Shown in pieces: positions 42,130-51,345 of a stretch of DNA of 64,000 nt (positions within the stretch are counted from its first letter, which is position 1; each line of letters begins with the position of its first letter). The translations under genes and the position numbers were made by a program. Location of the stretch: assembly GCA_964539805.1 (NCBI GenBank), contig CAZIKN010000009.1, forward strand, positions 1-64,000, in the 5' to 3' direction. The notes under the pieces were generated by a model. That model did not search any database. It was given only the letters and a program-made list of their open reading frames with translations, and was not told the origin of the DNA. The DNA is from M3007 sp964539805. GTDB taxonomy: Bacteria > Bacteroidota > Bacteroidia > Chitinophagales > Saprospiraceae.

Positions 42130-43494
42130 GTGCTTTCAAAACCTTTTTTTGTGGCAACAAAACCTATTACCCTTGAATCCCCTAAAACTGAACAAGAGCC
42201 AATAGTTAAAAACAACCCCTACACCATCAATGGGTGGGCTTTTTTTGACTGGGCCAACAGTGCGTATGCTTTGGTCATAACGGTTGCTATTTTTCCGGGC
42301 TATTTTTTGCAGGTGACCAACCCTGAACTAACGATATTGGGTTTAAAAATGTCCAATAGCACGCTTTATGCCTGGAGCATATCCCTGGCCTACCTCATTA
42401 TTGCACTTTTGTCACCTATTTTATCTGGAATTGCGGATTATGGTGGAAAACGCAAGGCTTTTCTTCGGTTTTTCACCTTATTGGGAGCCCTGGCTTGTAT
42501 GTCACTACTCTTTTTCAACGCCAAGACACTCTGGGTGGGCGTGACCGGGTTTATACTGGCGACTATTGGATTTGCTGGTGGAATTGTTTTTTACAATTCT
42601 TTCTTGCCCATCATAGCCACCGAGGACAGGTATGATGATGTGAGTGCCAAAGGTTTTAGTTATGGTTTCTTTGGAAGCGTTATTTTGCTGATTATCAACT
42701 TGATAATCATAATGAATTACACTTGGTTTGGCTTTTCGGAAGGCCTTAAGGCTGTACCTACAGCCTTTGTTTTGGTGGGTTTGTGGTGGATTGGCTTTTC
42801 TCAAATTCCCTTAAAAAGGCTACCCGAAGACAGGCCGGGAAAACTGAACCTAAACAACCAATCCCTGTTGTCCAAAGGTTACAAAGAAGTGAAAAAGGCC
42901 GCCTCAGTGATCCAAAAAGATAGCAATACCGTATGGTTCCTGACGGCCTTTTTTTGTTACAACTCCGGGGTACAGGCTGTTTTGTTCCTTGCATCTACCT
43001 TTGCGGAAAAAGAATTGCATTTCAACACACAGAAACTTATCTTTTTGGTGCTTATTTTACAAATTGTAGCCATAGGAGGGGCTTGGTCTTCAGCTAAGCT
43101 ATCAGGTAAAAAAGGGAATAAGTACTCCCTAATGCTTATGTTGTTTATCTGGACTATTGTATGTGTGCTGGGCTATAATGTTAAGACTGGCCTTGATTTT
43201 TATGCGCTTGCGGCTGCAGTTGGCTTGGTCATGGGTGGAACACAGGCCCTTTCGAGGGCAACATATGCAAAATTTTTGCCCGAAAACACACAGGATACTG
43301 CGTCGTATTTTAGTTTTTATGACGTAATGGATAAGGTATCAACGGTAATGGGTACCTTGATTTTTGGCATTGTTGAACAAATAACAGGTAATATGCGGTA
43401 CAGTATATTGGCCATGGGAATTCTCTTTGTTGTTAGCCTTTTGGTGATGCAATGGGTTAAAATAAAACGCATGAAAACCTTATCGGACAATTAA
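42130..43494 (+). CDS. UMF1-type MFS transporter
   Basis: The 454-residue protein has about twelve transmembrane helices and UMF1/Atg22-like features: INGWAFFDWANSAYALVITVAIFP near the start, SGIADYGGKRKAFLRFF between helices, VFYNSFLPIIATEDRYDDVSAKGFSYGFFGS and GLVMGGTQALSRATYAKFLPEN. Members are linked to amino acid or small-solute efflux, but the substrate here is unknown. The start is a GTG at 42130; a second GTG at 42151 is also possible. The last 15 bases overlap the end of the convergent mntH. Confidence 0.88.
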   Translation: MLSKPFFVATKPITLESPKTEQEPIVKNNPYTINGWAFFDWANSAYALVITVAIFPGYFLQVTNPELTILGLKMSNSTLYAWSISLAYLIIALLSPILSGIADYGGKRKAFLRFFTLLGALACMSLLFFNAKTLWVGVTGFILATIGFAGGIVFYNSFLPIIATEDRYDDVSAKGFSYGFFGSVILLIINLIIIMNYTWFGFSEGLKAVPTAFVLVGLWWIGFSQIPLKRLPEDRPGKLNLNNQSLLSKGYKEVKKAASVIQKDSNTVWFLTAFFCYNSGVQAVLFLASTFAEKELHFNTQKLIFLVLILQIVAIGGAWSSAKLSGKKGNKYSLMLMLFIWTIVCVLGYNVKTGLDFYALAAAVGLVMGGTQALSRATYAKFLPENTQDTASYFSFYDVMDKVSTVMGTLIFGIVEQITGNMRYSILAMGILFVVSLLVMQWVKIKRMKTLSDN

Positions 43495-45399
43495 GACCGG
43501 AATTTTTACGGCGTGTCTAACGGCCCCTACGGTAGTCCCAAAAATCATGTCTTTCAATCCGGAGTGGCCGTGAGCACCCATTACCAACAGATCTGAATTG
43601 TTTTCATTGACTACTTTGGGAATTGCTTTTTTGGCTAATCCATAGCCTATGACAGATTGAACCTCAAAACCCAATTCTGTAAGGTTGTTCACATATAGTT
43701 CAAGTGTTTGGATGTCCGACTGCGTTTCCAAGTCCTGAATATCTTGGCCATAGGCTCTTGCGCCGGCAGTTTCCACAATGTGGATGAGCAAATACCTGGC
43801 CTTTCGCCCCCCGATATGCAGGGCGTGTTTTATGGCTTTTTGATCAGCATGTGAAAAGTCTAAGGCAATTGCAACCTTTTGATAATCAGGTACATCAATA
43901 ATACTCATACTTTCGAAGCCCTTATGGAGTACTTTAGTATTGGCCTCTTTTATTTGCCCAATCAAAGGTTTCAAGATGATAAAAAGCAGCATGCCTAATA
44001 CCAATAGTAAGAACGGGATAAGCAAAAATTGAACTATCCAGTGGTAATCACCGGCATTGTTCAACCATTCGTTAACCTGATTATACACCAAGTTGATATT
44101 TAGGGCCATAATGATGGATGCACTTGTCCAACCAGCAATTTTTACCCATGGGCCGATGGTAAATTCGCCCATCTTCCTCCGATCACTTACATAGTGAAGC
44201 AAAGGGACAACGGCAAAGCCCAATTGCATGCTCAACAAAACCTGGCTAAAAATAAGCATATCGCCTGTGGCGGACTCACCCAGAAACGTAATGACCAATA
44301 TAGCTGGAATAACGGCCAAAAGGCGCGTGATAAGTCGTCTGAGCCACGGTGCAATACGCAAATGAAGGTAGCCTTCCATGACAATTTGTCCTGCAAGGGT
44401 ACCCGTAACAGTACTGCTTTGGCCAGCGGCGATCAGTGCAATTGCAAATAGTACCGGTGCATAACTTTTTCCCAAAAGAGGTTCCAACAGGTGGTGTGCA
44501 TCTTGGATTTCCGATACGCCATTGTACCCGTTTTTGTAAAATACAGCAGCAGCAAGGATTAATATCGCTGCATTTACAAATAAAGCGAGGTTCAATGCTA
44601 TGGCAGAATCAATAATATTAAATTTTATGGCCTCTTTTAACCCTTTTACACTGCGATCAATACGACGAGTTTGTACCAAGGCAGAATGCAGATAGAGGTT
44701 GTGCGGCATAACCGTTGCACCTATAATACCTATGGCAATAAATAAGGCTTCCGTATTGGGGATAGAAGGCACAAATCCGCGTACAACGGCACCCACTTCC
44801 GGCTTTGCCAAAACCATCTGGATGGCAAAAGCTACTCCTATCACGCTAATTAGGCCCAAAATAAAGGCTTCTAATTTGCGGACTCCCCAGTGCATGAGCA
44901 TGAGCAATAAAAAAGCATCCAAAACGCTTATGGCTACCCCCCAAATCAGGGGGATTCCAAATAGTAACTGCAATCCAATAGCCATACCCACTACCTCCGC
45001 TAAATCAGTGGCTGCTATGGCTATTTCAGCAAGTATATAAAGGAAAATATTGGTACCACGGGGGTAAAGATCACGCGAGGCTTGAGCTAAATCGCGTTGC
45101 GCCACTATCCCGAGTCGTGCACTCATGCTTTGAAGCAACAAAGCAATCAGATTTGACATCAGTAACACCCAAAGTAGTGCATAGCCAAAACGACTACCGC
45201 CTGCAAGGTCAGTAGCCCAATTACCCGGATCCATGTAGCCAACACTAACCAAATACGCCGGGCCTACAAATGCAAAAAATTTGCGCCAAAATCCCCCGCT
45301 TACATTTGTTTCCACAGAACCATGCACCTCAGAGAGGGAAAAAGAGCCATCTTTGAGGTGAACATCCTTGTGTTTGGGTTCTTTATCTTGTTTTTTCAT
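43480..45399 (-). CDS. mntH: Nramp Mn2+/Fe2+ transporter fused to a UspA domain
   Basis: The 639-residue product has an N-terminal Nramp transporter (residues about 25-465, eleven helices). The metal-site motif DPGN is in SVGYMDPGNWATDLAGG near residue 53, and MPHNLYLHSALVQTR carries the second. The last 145 residues form a universal stress protein (UspA) domain: YQKVAIALDFSHADQKAIKHAL, VIGYGLAKKAIPKVVNENNSDLLVMGAHGHSGLKDMIFGTTVGAVRHAVKIPVLIV, with the ATP-binding GxxGHxG pattern as GAHGHSG. Such fusions are known in Bacteroidota; the Usp part may sense nucleotides. mntR lies upstream on the same strand. Confidence 0.93.
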   Translation of the reverse strand: MKKQDKEPKHKDVHLKDGSFSLSEVHGSVETNVSGGFWRKFFAFVGPAYLVSVGYMDPGNWATDLAGGSRFGYALLWVLLMSNLIALLLQSMSARLGIVAQRDLAQASRDLYPRGTNIFLYILAEIAIAATDLAEVVGMAIGLQLLFGIPLIWGVAISVLDAFLLLMLMHWGVRKLEAFILGLISVIGVAFAIQMVLAKPEVGAVVRGFVPSIPNTEALFIAIGIIGATVMPHNLYLHSALVQTRRIDRSVKGLKEAIKFNIIDSAIALNLALFVNAAILILAAAVFYKNGYNGVSEIQDAHHLLEPLLGKSYAPVLFAIALIAAGQSSTVTGTLAGQIVMEGYLHLRIAPWLRRLITRLLAVIPAILVITFLGESATGDMLIFSQVLLSMQLGFAVVPLLHYVSDRRKMGEFTIGPWVKIAGWTSASIIMALNINLVYNQVNEWLNNAGDYHWIVQFLLIPFLLLVLGMLLFIILKPLIGQIKEANTKVLHKGFESMSIIDVPDYQKVAIALDFSHADQKAIKHALHIGGRKARYLLIHIVETAGARAYGQDIQDLETQSDIQTLELYVNNLTELGFEVQSVIGYGLAKKAIPKVVNENNSDLLVMGAHGHSGLKDMIFGTTVGAVRHAVKIPVLIVR

Positions 45400-45498
45400 A
45401 CTATAACCAACTGATATATAATTATTTGTAAAATATGGGTGCCGTAGCAATTATGCTTTGATGCTTAAGCGTAAAATGGCCTACATGCACAGCTCAAA

Positions 45499-46155
45499 CT
45501 ACCCCCGCCGGACAAAAAGATTTTGGCAGACTTTCTCACTTAAAACAAACTCTTTCCCATTGATGAGTACCCGGGTTGAAAGATCATAGTTAATGCGATC
45601 CAGCACTTGGATAGAAACGCCAAGAGAAATACCCAATAAATCCAAATATTGTAAAAAAGAACTGCTGTGGTCGTCAACACCCGTTATCGTCCCTTGCTCT
45701 CCCGGATTTAAGTGGCTAAGTGGTACTTGTGCGCGATAGGCCCACTGACCGTTAGCGTCTGGGATAGGATCGCCATGAGGATCAAAACGCGGATGCCCCA
45801 AATAGCTGTCTAATTTGTTAATCAGCTCATCACCATGTACATGCTCCAACTGCTCGGCCAATTCATGTACTTGATCCCAGGCAAATCCCAGTTTTTCAAC
45901 CAAAAAAACCTCCCAAAGGCGATGTTTTCGGATCAAAACTGTAGCCATTTGGTAGCCTTCTGGCGTAAGTAGTACACCACGGTATTTTTCGTAACGAATC
46001 AATTGCTTATCACTTAGGCGCTTAAGCATGTCTGTTACCGATGCTGCACTGGTCTGGATTTCTGCTGCTATTGCATTGGTAAGCGCAGGTTTATCAGCGC
46101 GTTCCAGTATCTTAAATATTGCTTTTAGGTAGTTTTCTTCTGCTTGTGAAATCAT
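45499..46155 (-). CDS. mntR: DtxR/MntR-family metal-dependent repressor
   Basis: The 218-residue protein has a winged-helix N-terminal domain (MISQAEENYLKAIFKILE, TNAIAAEIQTSAASVTDMLKRLSDKQLIRYEKYRGVLLTPEGYQMA), a metal-binding/dimer domain (HRLWEVFLVEKLGFAWDQVHELAEQLEHVHGDELINKLDSYLGHPRFDPHGDPIP), and a C-terminal SH3-like FeoA domain. Residues EVFL, E and H in HELAEQLEH and the HPRFDPHG motif match the metal sites. It likely represses itself and the downstream mntH gene in response to Mn2+ or Fe2+. An operator lies 142 bases upstream of its start. Confidence 0.93.
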   Translation of the reverse strand: MISQAEENYLKAIFKILERADKPALTNAIAAEIQTSAASVTDMLKRLSDKQLIRYEKYRGVLLTPEGYQMATVLIRKHRLWEVFLVEKLGFAWDQVHELAEQLEHVHGDELINKLDSYLGHPRFDPHGDPIPDANGQWAYRAQVPLSHLNPGEQGTITGVDDHSSSFLQYLDLLGISLGVSIQVLDRINYDLSTRVLINGKEFVLSEKVCQNLFVRRG

Positions 46156-46296
46156 GTGTTGTGAAAACCCATGTAAACCAACATGGGATTTTGATTAAAA
46201 AGTGAAGGCTCATTGTGCCATACGTTACAAATTCGCTGCAAAAGTCTGTATTTTTTACATAATTTAAAAAAAAATAATTTAATTTTAAAAAAATAA

Positions 46297-46312
46297 TTTA
46301 GATTAGTCTAAA
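46297..46312. promoter_or_regulatory. Likely MntR (DtxR-type) operator
   Basis: TTTAGATTAGTCTAAA is an inverted repeat (TTTAGA, 4-base centre, TCTAAA) upstream of mntR. The form TTTAGnCTAATCTAAA-like is the DtxR-family type. It lies just past a TATTTTTA that could be the promoter's -7 element, so repressor binding would block transcription of mntR-mntH. Confidence 0.7.
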
Positions 46313-46535
46313 AATATGAGTCATGATTACCATAGTGCCATGGTTTAACGGGCTAAAATTCGGATGCAAAATGGTGCATAACTCCTAATAACCCCTAATA
46401 GCGACGTCAATGGAACAATCAAGCGTCGGTAAATTGACAGTTTTTGCCATTTCGTTTATTTGGCACAACAAGTCGTTTTTTTAACTGTTATAAGGATAGT
46501 TTTTAAGGTTTTTTCACAAAAAAAAATATAAATTA

Positions 46536-46543
46536 TACCTTTG
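46536..46543 (+). promoter_or_regulatory. -7 element of gltA
   Basis: TACCTTTG fits TAnnTTTG, 32 bases before the citrate synthase start. A clear -33 TTTG is not present. Confidence 0.5.
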
Positions 46544-46575
46544 AGGCAAATTTTATTTCGCCCTAATATTTAGAT

Positions 46576-47892
46576 ATGGATCAGCTAAAACAATTGTTCT
46601 ACGAGAAATCGCAGACCCTCGCTAAAGAGGTAAAAGAGTTATTGAGCACACATAAAAACATGCAGGTTGATACGGTGGAACTGGATCAAGTGTATGGTGG
46701 AATGCGTGATATCACCAGCATGATTTGGGAACCCTCACTTTTGGATGCTGAGGAAGGTATTCGTTTCAGGGGCTTTTCTATTCCCGAATTAAGAGAAAAG
46801 TTACCAACCGCCCCCAATGGCAAAGAGCCATTGCCGGAAGGCTTGTTTTGGTTAATGCTCGTGGGGGAAATACCCACAAAAGAGCAAGTAAAATGGCTTA
46901 CAGAGGCATGGGTTCGCCGTGCCAACGTGCCAGATCACGTATTTAAGGCTATAGATGTATTGCCTGTTGAAACCCATCCGATGACTCAGTTTTCTGTTGG
47001 GGTAATGGCCATGCAAAATACCAGCGTATTTGCTCAGCGTTACAATACAGGTATGAACAAAACGGAATATTGGGATGCCACGTATGAGGATACCATGACC
47101 CTTATTGCTCGTTTGCCGCGTATCGCAGCCTATATTTATCGCCGCGTTTACCACAATGGAGATCACGTACTTCCGGATATTTCTTTGGACTGGGGTGCCA
47201 ATTTTGCCCACATGATGGGCTTCAAGGATGACGGCTTCCGGGATTACCTGCGCCTGTTCCTGACCATTCATGCGGATCACGAAGGAGGAAACGCCTCCGC
47301 ACATACCACTCACTTGGTGGGTTCTACGCTCAGTGATCCATATTTGTCCTTTAGTGCAGCCATGAATGCCCTTGCGGGCCCCTTGCATGGCTTGGCCAAT
47401 CAGGAAGTCATTCGCTGGATCCAAAAAATGGTGGATACTTTGGGCACTACCAAACCCTCTCGCGAGCAAATCGCGGAATATGTCAAGAGTACCCTTTCCG
47501 CAGGAAGGGTTGTTCCAGGTTATGGCCATGCCGTTTTGCGCAAACCAGATCCCCGCTACATGGCGCAAAAGCAATTTTGTGAGGACAATGTGCAGGACAG
47601 CGATCTTGTAAAAATAGTTTGGAAGATTTTTGACGTTGTTCCACCTATTTTGACCAGCCTTGGTAAGGTCAAAAACCCATGGCCCAACGTAGATGCTCAT
47701 TCAGGTGCCGTATTGATCCATTATGGCCTGATGGAGTACAACTACTATACTGTTATATTTGGTGTAAGCCGCGCTCTGGGTGTGTTAGCCGCCCAATGCT
47801 GGAGCCGCGCCCTGGGCTTACCGCTTGAGCGGCCCAAATCCGTAACTACCGATTGGGTGAAAAAGTATATTGCCGAAAAAGAGAATGCATAA
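46576..47892 (+). CDS. gltA: Citrate synthase of the mitochondrial type
   Basis: The 438-residue enzyme condenses acetyl-CoA with oxaloacetate. Unlike the common bacterial type II forms, it resembles animal mitochondrial citrate synthase along its length: VYGGMRDITSMIWEPSLLDAEEGIRFRGFSIPE, PLPEGLFWLMLVGEIPT, SLDWGANFAHMMGF, HADHEGGNASAHTTHLVGSTLSDPYLSF, GPLHGLANQEV, GYGHAVLRKPDPRY, NPWPNVDAHSGAVLIHYG and NYYTVIFGVSRALGVLAAQCWSRALGLPLERPKS. The catalytic residues are the histidine of the GNASAH segment, that of GYGHAVLR, and the aspartate of NVDAHSG. A terminator follows at 48006. Confidence 0.95.
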   Translation: MDQLKQLFYEKSQTLAKEVKELLSTHKNMQVDTVELDQVYGGMRDITSMIWEPSLLDAEEGIRFRGFSIPELREKLPTAPNGKEPLPEGLFWLMLVGEIPTKEQVKWLTEAWVRRANVPDHVFKAIDVLPVETHPMTQFSVGVMAMQNTSVFAQRYNTGMNKTEYWDATYEDTMTLIARLPRIAAYIYRRVYHNGDHVLPDISLDWGANFAHMMGFKDDGFRDYLRLFLTIHADHEGGNASAHTTHLVGSTLSDPYLSFSAAMNALAGPLHGLANQEVIRWIQKMVDTLGTTKPSREQIAEYVKSTLSAGRVVPGYGHAVLRKPDPRYMAQKQFCEDNVQDSDLVKIVWKIFDVVPPILTSLGKVKNPWPNVDAHSGAVLIHYGLMEYNYYTVIFGVSRALGVLAAQCWSRALGLPLERPKSVTTDWVKKYIAEKENA

Positions 47893-48005
47893 GAGCGTAT
47901 GTCAGGAATTTTCGGCTCAAGCAGAAAACCCCAGACGTATTCTTATGCGATGGTAAAATGATACTGGATTTGTGTACATGACATTGCGAGTACAAAATAA
48001 AATGT

Positions 48006-48045
48006 ATTGGGCCATACCGTAATTGGGTTTGGCCCAATTTTTTTG
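48006..48045 (+). terminator. Terminator after gltA
   Basis: ATTGGGCC (48006-48013) and GGCCCAAT (48031-48038) form an 8-bp stem followed by a T-tract, 114 bases past the gltA stop. Confidence 0.65.
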
Positions 48046-48093
48046 ATCCATACATCGGTTTCGGATGATTGATTATTCCAATTAATACCCGTA

Positions 48094-49593
48094 ATGATTC
48101 TAAATAGTTTGACAAAATTGTGTGCAGGGGCCATGATTTGGGCCACAGTTTTTCTTTCGGTGCCGGGCATAGCTCATGCCAAAGGCTATTTTGCACTGTC
48201 AGCCACCGTGATAAAAGCCTATGAAAAAACCATGTGCTTGCGTTTCCAAGACGCCAAAAGTCATTTGAACGAACTGAAAAAGCACGAACCCGAAAACCTG
48301 CTGTCCGTACTGGTCGAAAACTACCTTGACTTTCTGACAGTTTTCACTAATGGAACGGAATCTGACTATAAACGTTTGAGAAAAAACATGGATGAGCGTT
48401 TGGCCAAAATATCGCGCGGGGACCGGAACTCACCCTATTTTTTATATACCCAGGCAGAGATAAGACTCCAATGGGCTATGCTGCGCAGCCAATTTGGCGA
48501 TTACCTGACTGCCATGAGTGACATAAAACAGGCTTATGCGCTGTTGGTGATCAATCAACAACGCTTTCCCGAGTTTATCGCCAATAAAAAAAGCCTTGGC
48601 ATTATACATACACTCGCTGGCAATGTGCCGGATGATTACAAATGGACTGTTCGTGCGCTTGGTGGAATCAAAGGGGACATGGAACAGGGTATGAGGGAAC
48701 TGGAGCAGGTGCTGGCCTTTGCCCAAAAGAACGAATTTATTTTTGAAAACGAAACGGTAGTGACATACGCATTTTTGCAATTATATCTTCATAATCAAGC
48801 AGAAAAGGCATGGCAAACACTTAAAAATAGCAAATTAGATCCTAAAACAAACCCCTTGGCTGCGCAGATCATGTCCACTATAGCAATGCGGTGCGGGCAT
48901 AATGATGAAGCCATCAATTGGCTAAAGCAAGCGCCTGCAGGTGCAGACTTTCATCCCCTCCTACAGCGATGGTATTTATTGGGGCTTGCCAAACTAAGGC
49001 GCCTGGATTCGGATGCATCCGTTCCATTGCTATATTTTTTGCAACATTACACTGGTAAAAATGGAAAAAAGGAAGCTTATCAAAAATTAGCTTGGAACTG
49101 TTTAATTCAAAGTGACCTCATCGGATATAAAAAAAACATGGAAACAGTCAAACAAGCCCCCAAAACCTCAGGCGAAGGGGATAATGCCGCACAACAAGAG
49201 GCTGAAAGTGGTGAAACCCCGGATATAAAGTTATTAAAAGCCCGTTTATTGTTTGATGGCGGATATTACCAAAGGGCCTATGATCTATTAAAGCCTTTGG
49301 CTGCGGAATACAGCGCCAATTTGGAATATTCCTACCGTTTGGGCCGAATTGCACACGAAATGAATAAAACGGAGGAGGCTACTACGTTGTACAACCGCAC
49401 CATAACAGAGGGCAACAAAAATCCACGTTATTTTGCCTGTAGCGCAGCGTTGCAATTAGGATTGTTATATGAAAAGCAAAAAAATAGTACAAAAGCCAAT
49501 CAGGCATTTCAACAATGCCTGGGAATATCCCCTAAAGAATATGCAGCGAGTTTGCATGCAAAAGCAAAAGCTGGATTGGAGCGAATAAAATGA
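48094..49593 (+). CDS. TPR-repeat protein, secreted or membrane-associated
   Basis: The 499-residue protein has a signal peptide (residues about 1-28, ending near AHA). The rest is mostly alpha-helical with tetratricopeptide-like units, for example AEIRLQWAMLRSQFGDYLTAMSDIKQAYALL and, at the C-terminus, YSYRLGRIAHEMNKTEEATTLYNRTITEG and LQLGLLYEKQKNSTKANQAFQQCLGI. No other domain is recognised. It probably scaffolds proteins in the periplasm or at the outer membrane. A terminator follows just past the stop. Confidence 0.8.
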   Translation: MILNSLTKLCAGAMIWATVFLSVPGIAHAKGYFALSATVIKAYEKTMCLRFQDAKSHLNELKKHEPENLLSVLVENYLDFLTVFTNGTESDYKRLRKNMDERLAKISRGDRNSPYFLYTQAEIRLQWAMLRSQFGDYLTAMSDIKQAYALLVINQQRFPEFIANKKSLGIIHTLAGNVPDDYKWTVRALGGIKGDMEQGMRELEQVLAFAQKNEFIFENETVVTYAFLQLYLHNQAEKAWQTLKNSKLDPKTNPLAAQIMSTIAMRCGHNDEAINWLKQAPAGADFHPLLQRWYLLGLAKLRRLDSDASVPLLYFLQHYTGKNGKKEAYQKLAWNCLIQSDLIGYKKNMETVKQAPKTSGEGDNAAQQEAESGETPDIKLLKARLLFDGGYYQRAYDLLKPLAAEYSANLEYSYRLGRIAHEMNKTEEATTLYNRTITEGNKNPRYFACSAALQLGLLYEKQKNSTKANQAFQQCLGISPKEYAASLHAKAKAGLERIK

Positions 49594-49594
49594 A

Positions 49595-49633
49595 AAATGG
49601 GTTATAACAAGATTATCCTGTTATAACCCATTT
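49595..49633. terminator. Bidirectional terminator between TPR and DUF2807 genes
   Basis: AAATGGGTTATAACA (49595-49609) and TGTTATAACCCATTT (49619-49633) form a perfect 15-bp stem. It stands between convergent genes and should end both transcripts. Confidence 0.75.
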
Positions 49634-49652
49634 AAAATCAATAAAAAAGATA

Positions 49653-50381
49653 TTATTCTTCTCTTTTTACCTTACCTGATCCGCTTACGTCTGCGTCCAC
49701 TGTAGGATTACCTGTATAAAACACATCGCCACTACCTGAAATCCCGGCTTTTAAGCTTTTTACAACATTAGCATGAACTGACCCCGACCCGGAAATGGAA
49801 ACGTCCAAATCATTGATCGTCATATTTTTGGCCATGATGTCGCCGCTTCCGGCAATATCTGTTTCAATATTGTCTGCAGAACCGCCCAATTTGATATTGC
49901 CACTGCCTGCGATATTGCATTTTACAGATCCAAGTGTACTCTGTTCTATAAACATATCCCCTGATCCCGCGATATTCAAATCCATTTTTTCAGATTGAAT
50001 TGGAGTGTTGACGTGAAAACTACCAGAACCGGCGATGCTGAAATGATCGAAATTAGGCCCTGAAACGCGTATTTTTATCTCGCCACAGTTGTTAACATTC
50101 TCGGAGAAGTAGATATTCAGCGTTTCGCCTTTTAGTTCCGTTTTTAAAATGGAATGCAGGTTATCGGCAACGTCCACTTCTACCGAATACTGGTCCGAGA
50201 CTCGAACATCTACATTGGCGGGAACCGCCAGATCCACACCTTTAAACCCACTTACGTTTCGGGTTTCAGTGCGGACAGGGCCCTTGGCGGAAACACCACC
50301 ACCAAAATTTACAAAATTGAAAGATTTGCGGCCAATCACAAATAGGCCAACAAGAAACATGAAGAACAAGAGGTAACGCAT
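49653..50381 (-). CDS. DUF2807 surface/auto-transporter-like protein
   Basis: The 242-residue protein has an N-terminal hydrophobic segment (MRYLLFFMFLVGLFVIG) and a GIN/DUF2807 right-handed beta-helix: repeated units around GSG, such as FSIAGSGSFHV, LNIAGSGDMFIEQ, CNIAGSGNIKLGG, TDIAGSGDIMAKN, VSISGSGSVHANV and AGISGSGDVFYTG. The family is common in Bacteroidota; its function is unknown, and it is thought to be envelope-associated. The start at 50381 is chosen at the hydrophobic segment. Confidence 0.88.
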   Translation of the reverse strand: MRYLLFFMFLVGLFVIGRKSFNFVNFGGGVSAKGPVRTETRNVSGFKGVDLAVPANVDVRVSDQYSVEVDVADNLHSILKTELKGETLNIYFSENVNNCGEIKIRVSGPNFDHFSIAGSGSFHVNTPIQSEKMDLNIAGSGDMFIEQSTLGSVKCNIAGSGNIKLGGSADNIETDIAGSGDIMAKNMTINDLDVSISGSGSVHANVVKSLKAGISGSGDVFYTGNPTVDADVSGSGKVKREE

Positions 50382-50579
50382 AGTATATGACTGAATGAAA
50401 TAAGTAATAACACGGCCTGTTAATTGGCTGTGCCTATTGGACACCAACAATAAACTATTGGTTACAAACTTGCCTAAAAAACAAGTAAAAACTTAGCCAA
50501 CTGTTTCTTGTAGGCCAACAAGATCAACTTTCAAGCCCACAAAGTACAGAATACATAGATTTAGGCGGCTAAGAATGCA

Positions 50580-51242
50580 TTACAGAAACCAGGTCAATGT
50601 TAACCTTATGGCATTGGTGCGTATAGCATGACCGTCCTCAACAAAGTCCAGATTGTTGTACAGGTTCCGAAGCCCATGATAGTAACGAAGGTTGGCGCGC
50701 AAACGGCCCTCTCCAGCGCTGATGCCTATTGCTGGGCCAAAGTCAAGACCAGAAAAAGCATCGTTGAGGTCAACAGCGCGAATAGCTTTTTCAAAAAGCT
50801 CGTAATTTCCCAAATAAACTTCCCTGTTAGAGCGATCTAAGTTATGAAAATGTGTGCCAAAAAAACCGCCGGCCTGAAATCGGAATGGAGAATGCTTGGA
50901 TGGGCGATAACCCAGGAATGTTGCAGCCTCAAAGGTGTTATAATAATAGGCGTATGATGAAGTTTCGGAGCTTTGCTCTGGTAAAAAATTGACTACCTTT
51001 GCATTAGCCCCTTTCTGCACAAACATAATGTCTTGATTGAGTTCAAATGACTCATTAAGACCAACCAACATAGAGAACCCTGTTGCTATGCCGGGACGGC
51101 CAGATGACGTGGTAAAAAGATCGGAGCGAAGAGAAGCGTAATTGGCGCCAAAAGAAAACCCCATTTTGTAATAACTTTGAGCATTACCAAGGAGAGTGAT
51201 GCAGCTTAAAAAAGCTATTGATGCTAATGTTCTAATGTTCAT
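50580..51242 (-). CDS. Outer-membrane beta-barrel protein (PorT-like)
   Basis: The 220-residue protein has a signal peptide (MNIRTLASIAFLSCITLLGNAQ) and a sequence of amphipathic strands typical of small outer-membrane barrels (OMP_b-brl_2): YKMGFSFGANYASLR, GIATGFSMLVGLNESFELNQDIMFVQKGA, FRFQAGGFFGTHFH, LRANLRYYHGL, and the C-terminal strand AIRLTLTWFL ending in an aromatic-hydrophobic pair. No function can be assigned. The leader region folds into a nested hairpin that ends beside the start codon. Confidence 0.8.
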   Translation of the reverse strand: MNIRTLASIAFLSCITLLGNAQSYYKMGFSFGANYASLRSDLFTTSSGRPGIATGFSMLVGLNESFELNQDIMFVQKGANAKVVNFLPEQSSETSSYAYYYNTFEAATFLGYRPSKHSPFRFQAGGFFGTHFHNLDRSNREVYLGNYELFEKAIRAVDLNDAFSGLDFGPAIGISAGEGRLRANLRYYHGLRNLYNNLDFVEDGHAIRTNAIRLTLTWFL

Positions 51243-51244
51243 TT

Positions 51245-51305
51245 CGTATCGAATTGATGATGAAAATTTTGAAAAAGTAAAAAAAGTAAAATTTTCTTCG
51301 ATACG
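51245..51305 (-). promoter_or_regulatory. Nested 5' leader hairpin of the outer-membrane barrel gene
   Basis: On the mRNA (minus strand), CGTATCGAA (51305-51297) pairs with TTCGATACG (51253-51245), and directly inside it GAAAATTTT (51296-51288) pairs with AAAATTTTC (51270-51262). The loop is 17 bases and an 8-base bulge sits on one side. The outer stem ends two bases before the ATG at 51242, so it would hide the translation start. Confidence 0.65.
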
Positions 51306-51345
51306 AAGGGGCTTTTATGTTAAGGAATAAAATTAAATTTCGGCA

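Larger units (their letters stand above)
46156..46575. other. Divergent intergenic region with MntR operator and gltA promoter
   Basis: The 420-base gap is AT-rich. It carries the DtxR-type operator (46297-46312), with a possible leftward -7 element TATTTTTA just next to it, and the rightward gltA -7 element (46536-46543). No gene is seen in between. Confidence 0.65.

Noticed and set aside
43480..43494. Frameshift or fusion between the MFS and mntH genes
   Set aside because: The genes are convergent; both have intact ends, and the 15-base overlap of 3' ends is ordinary.
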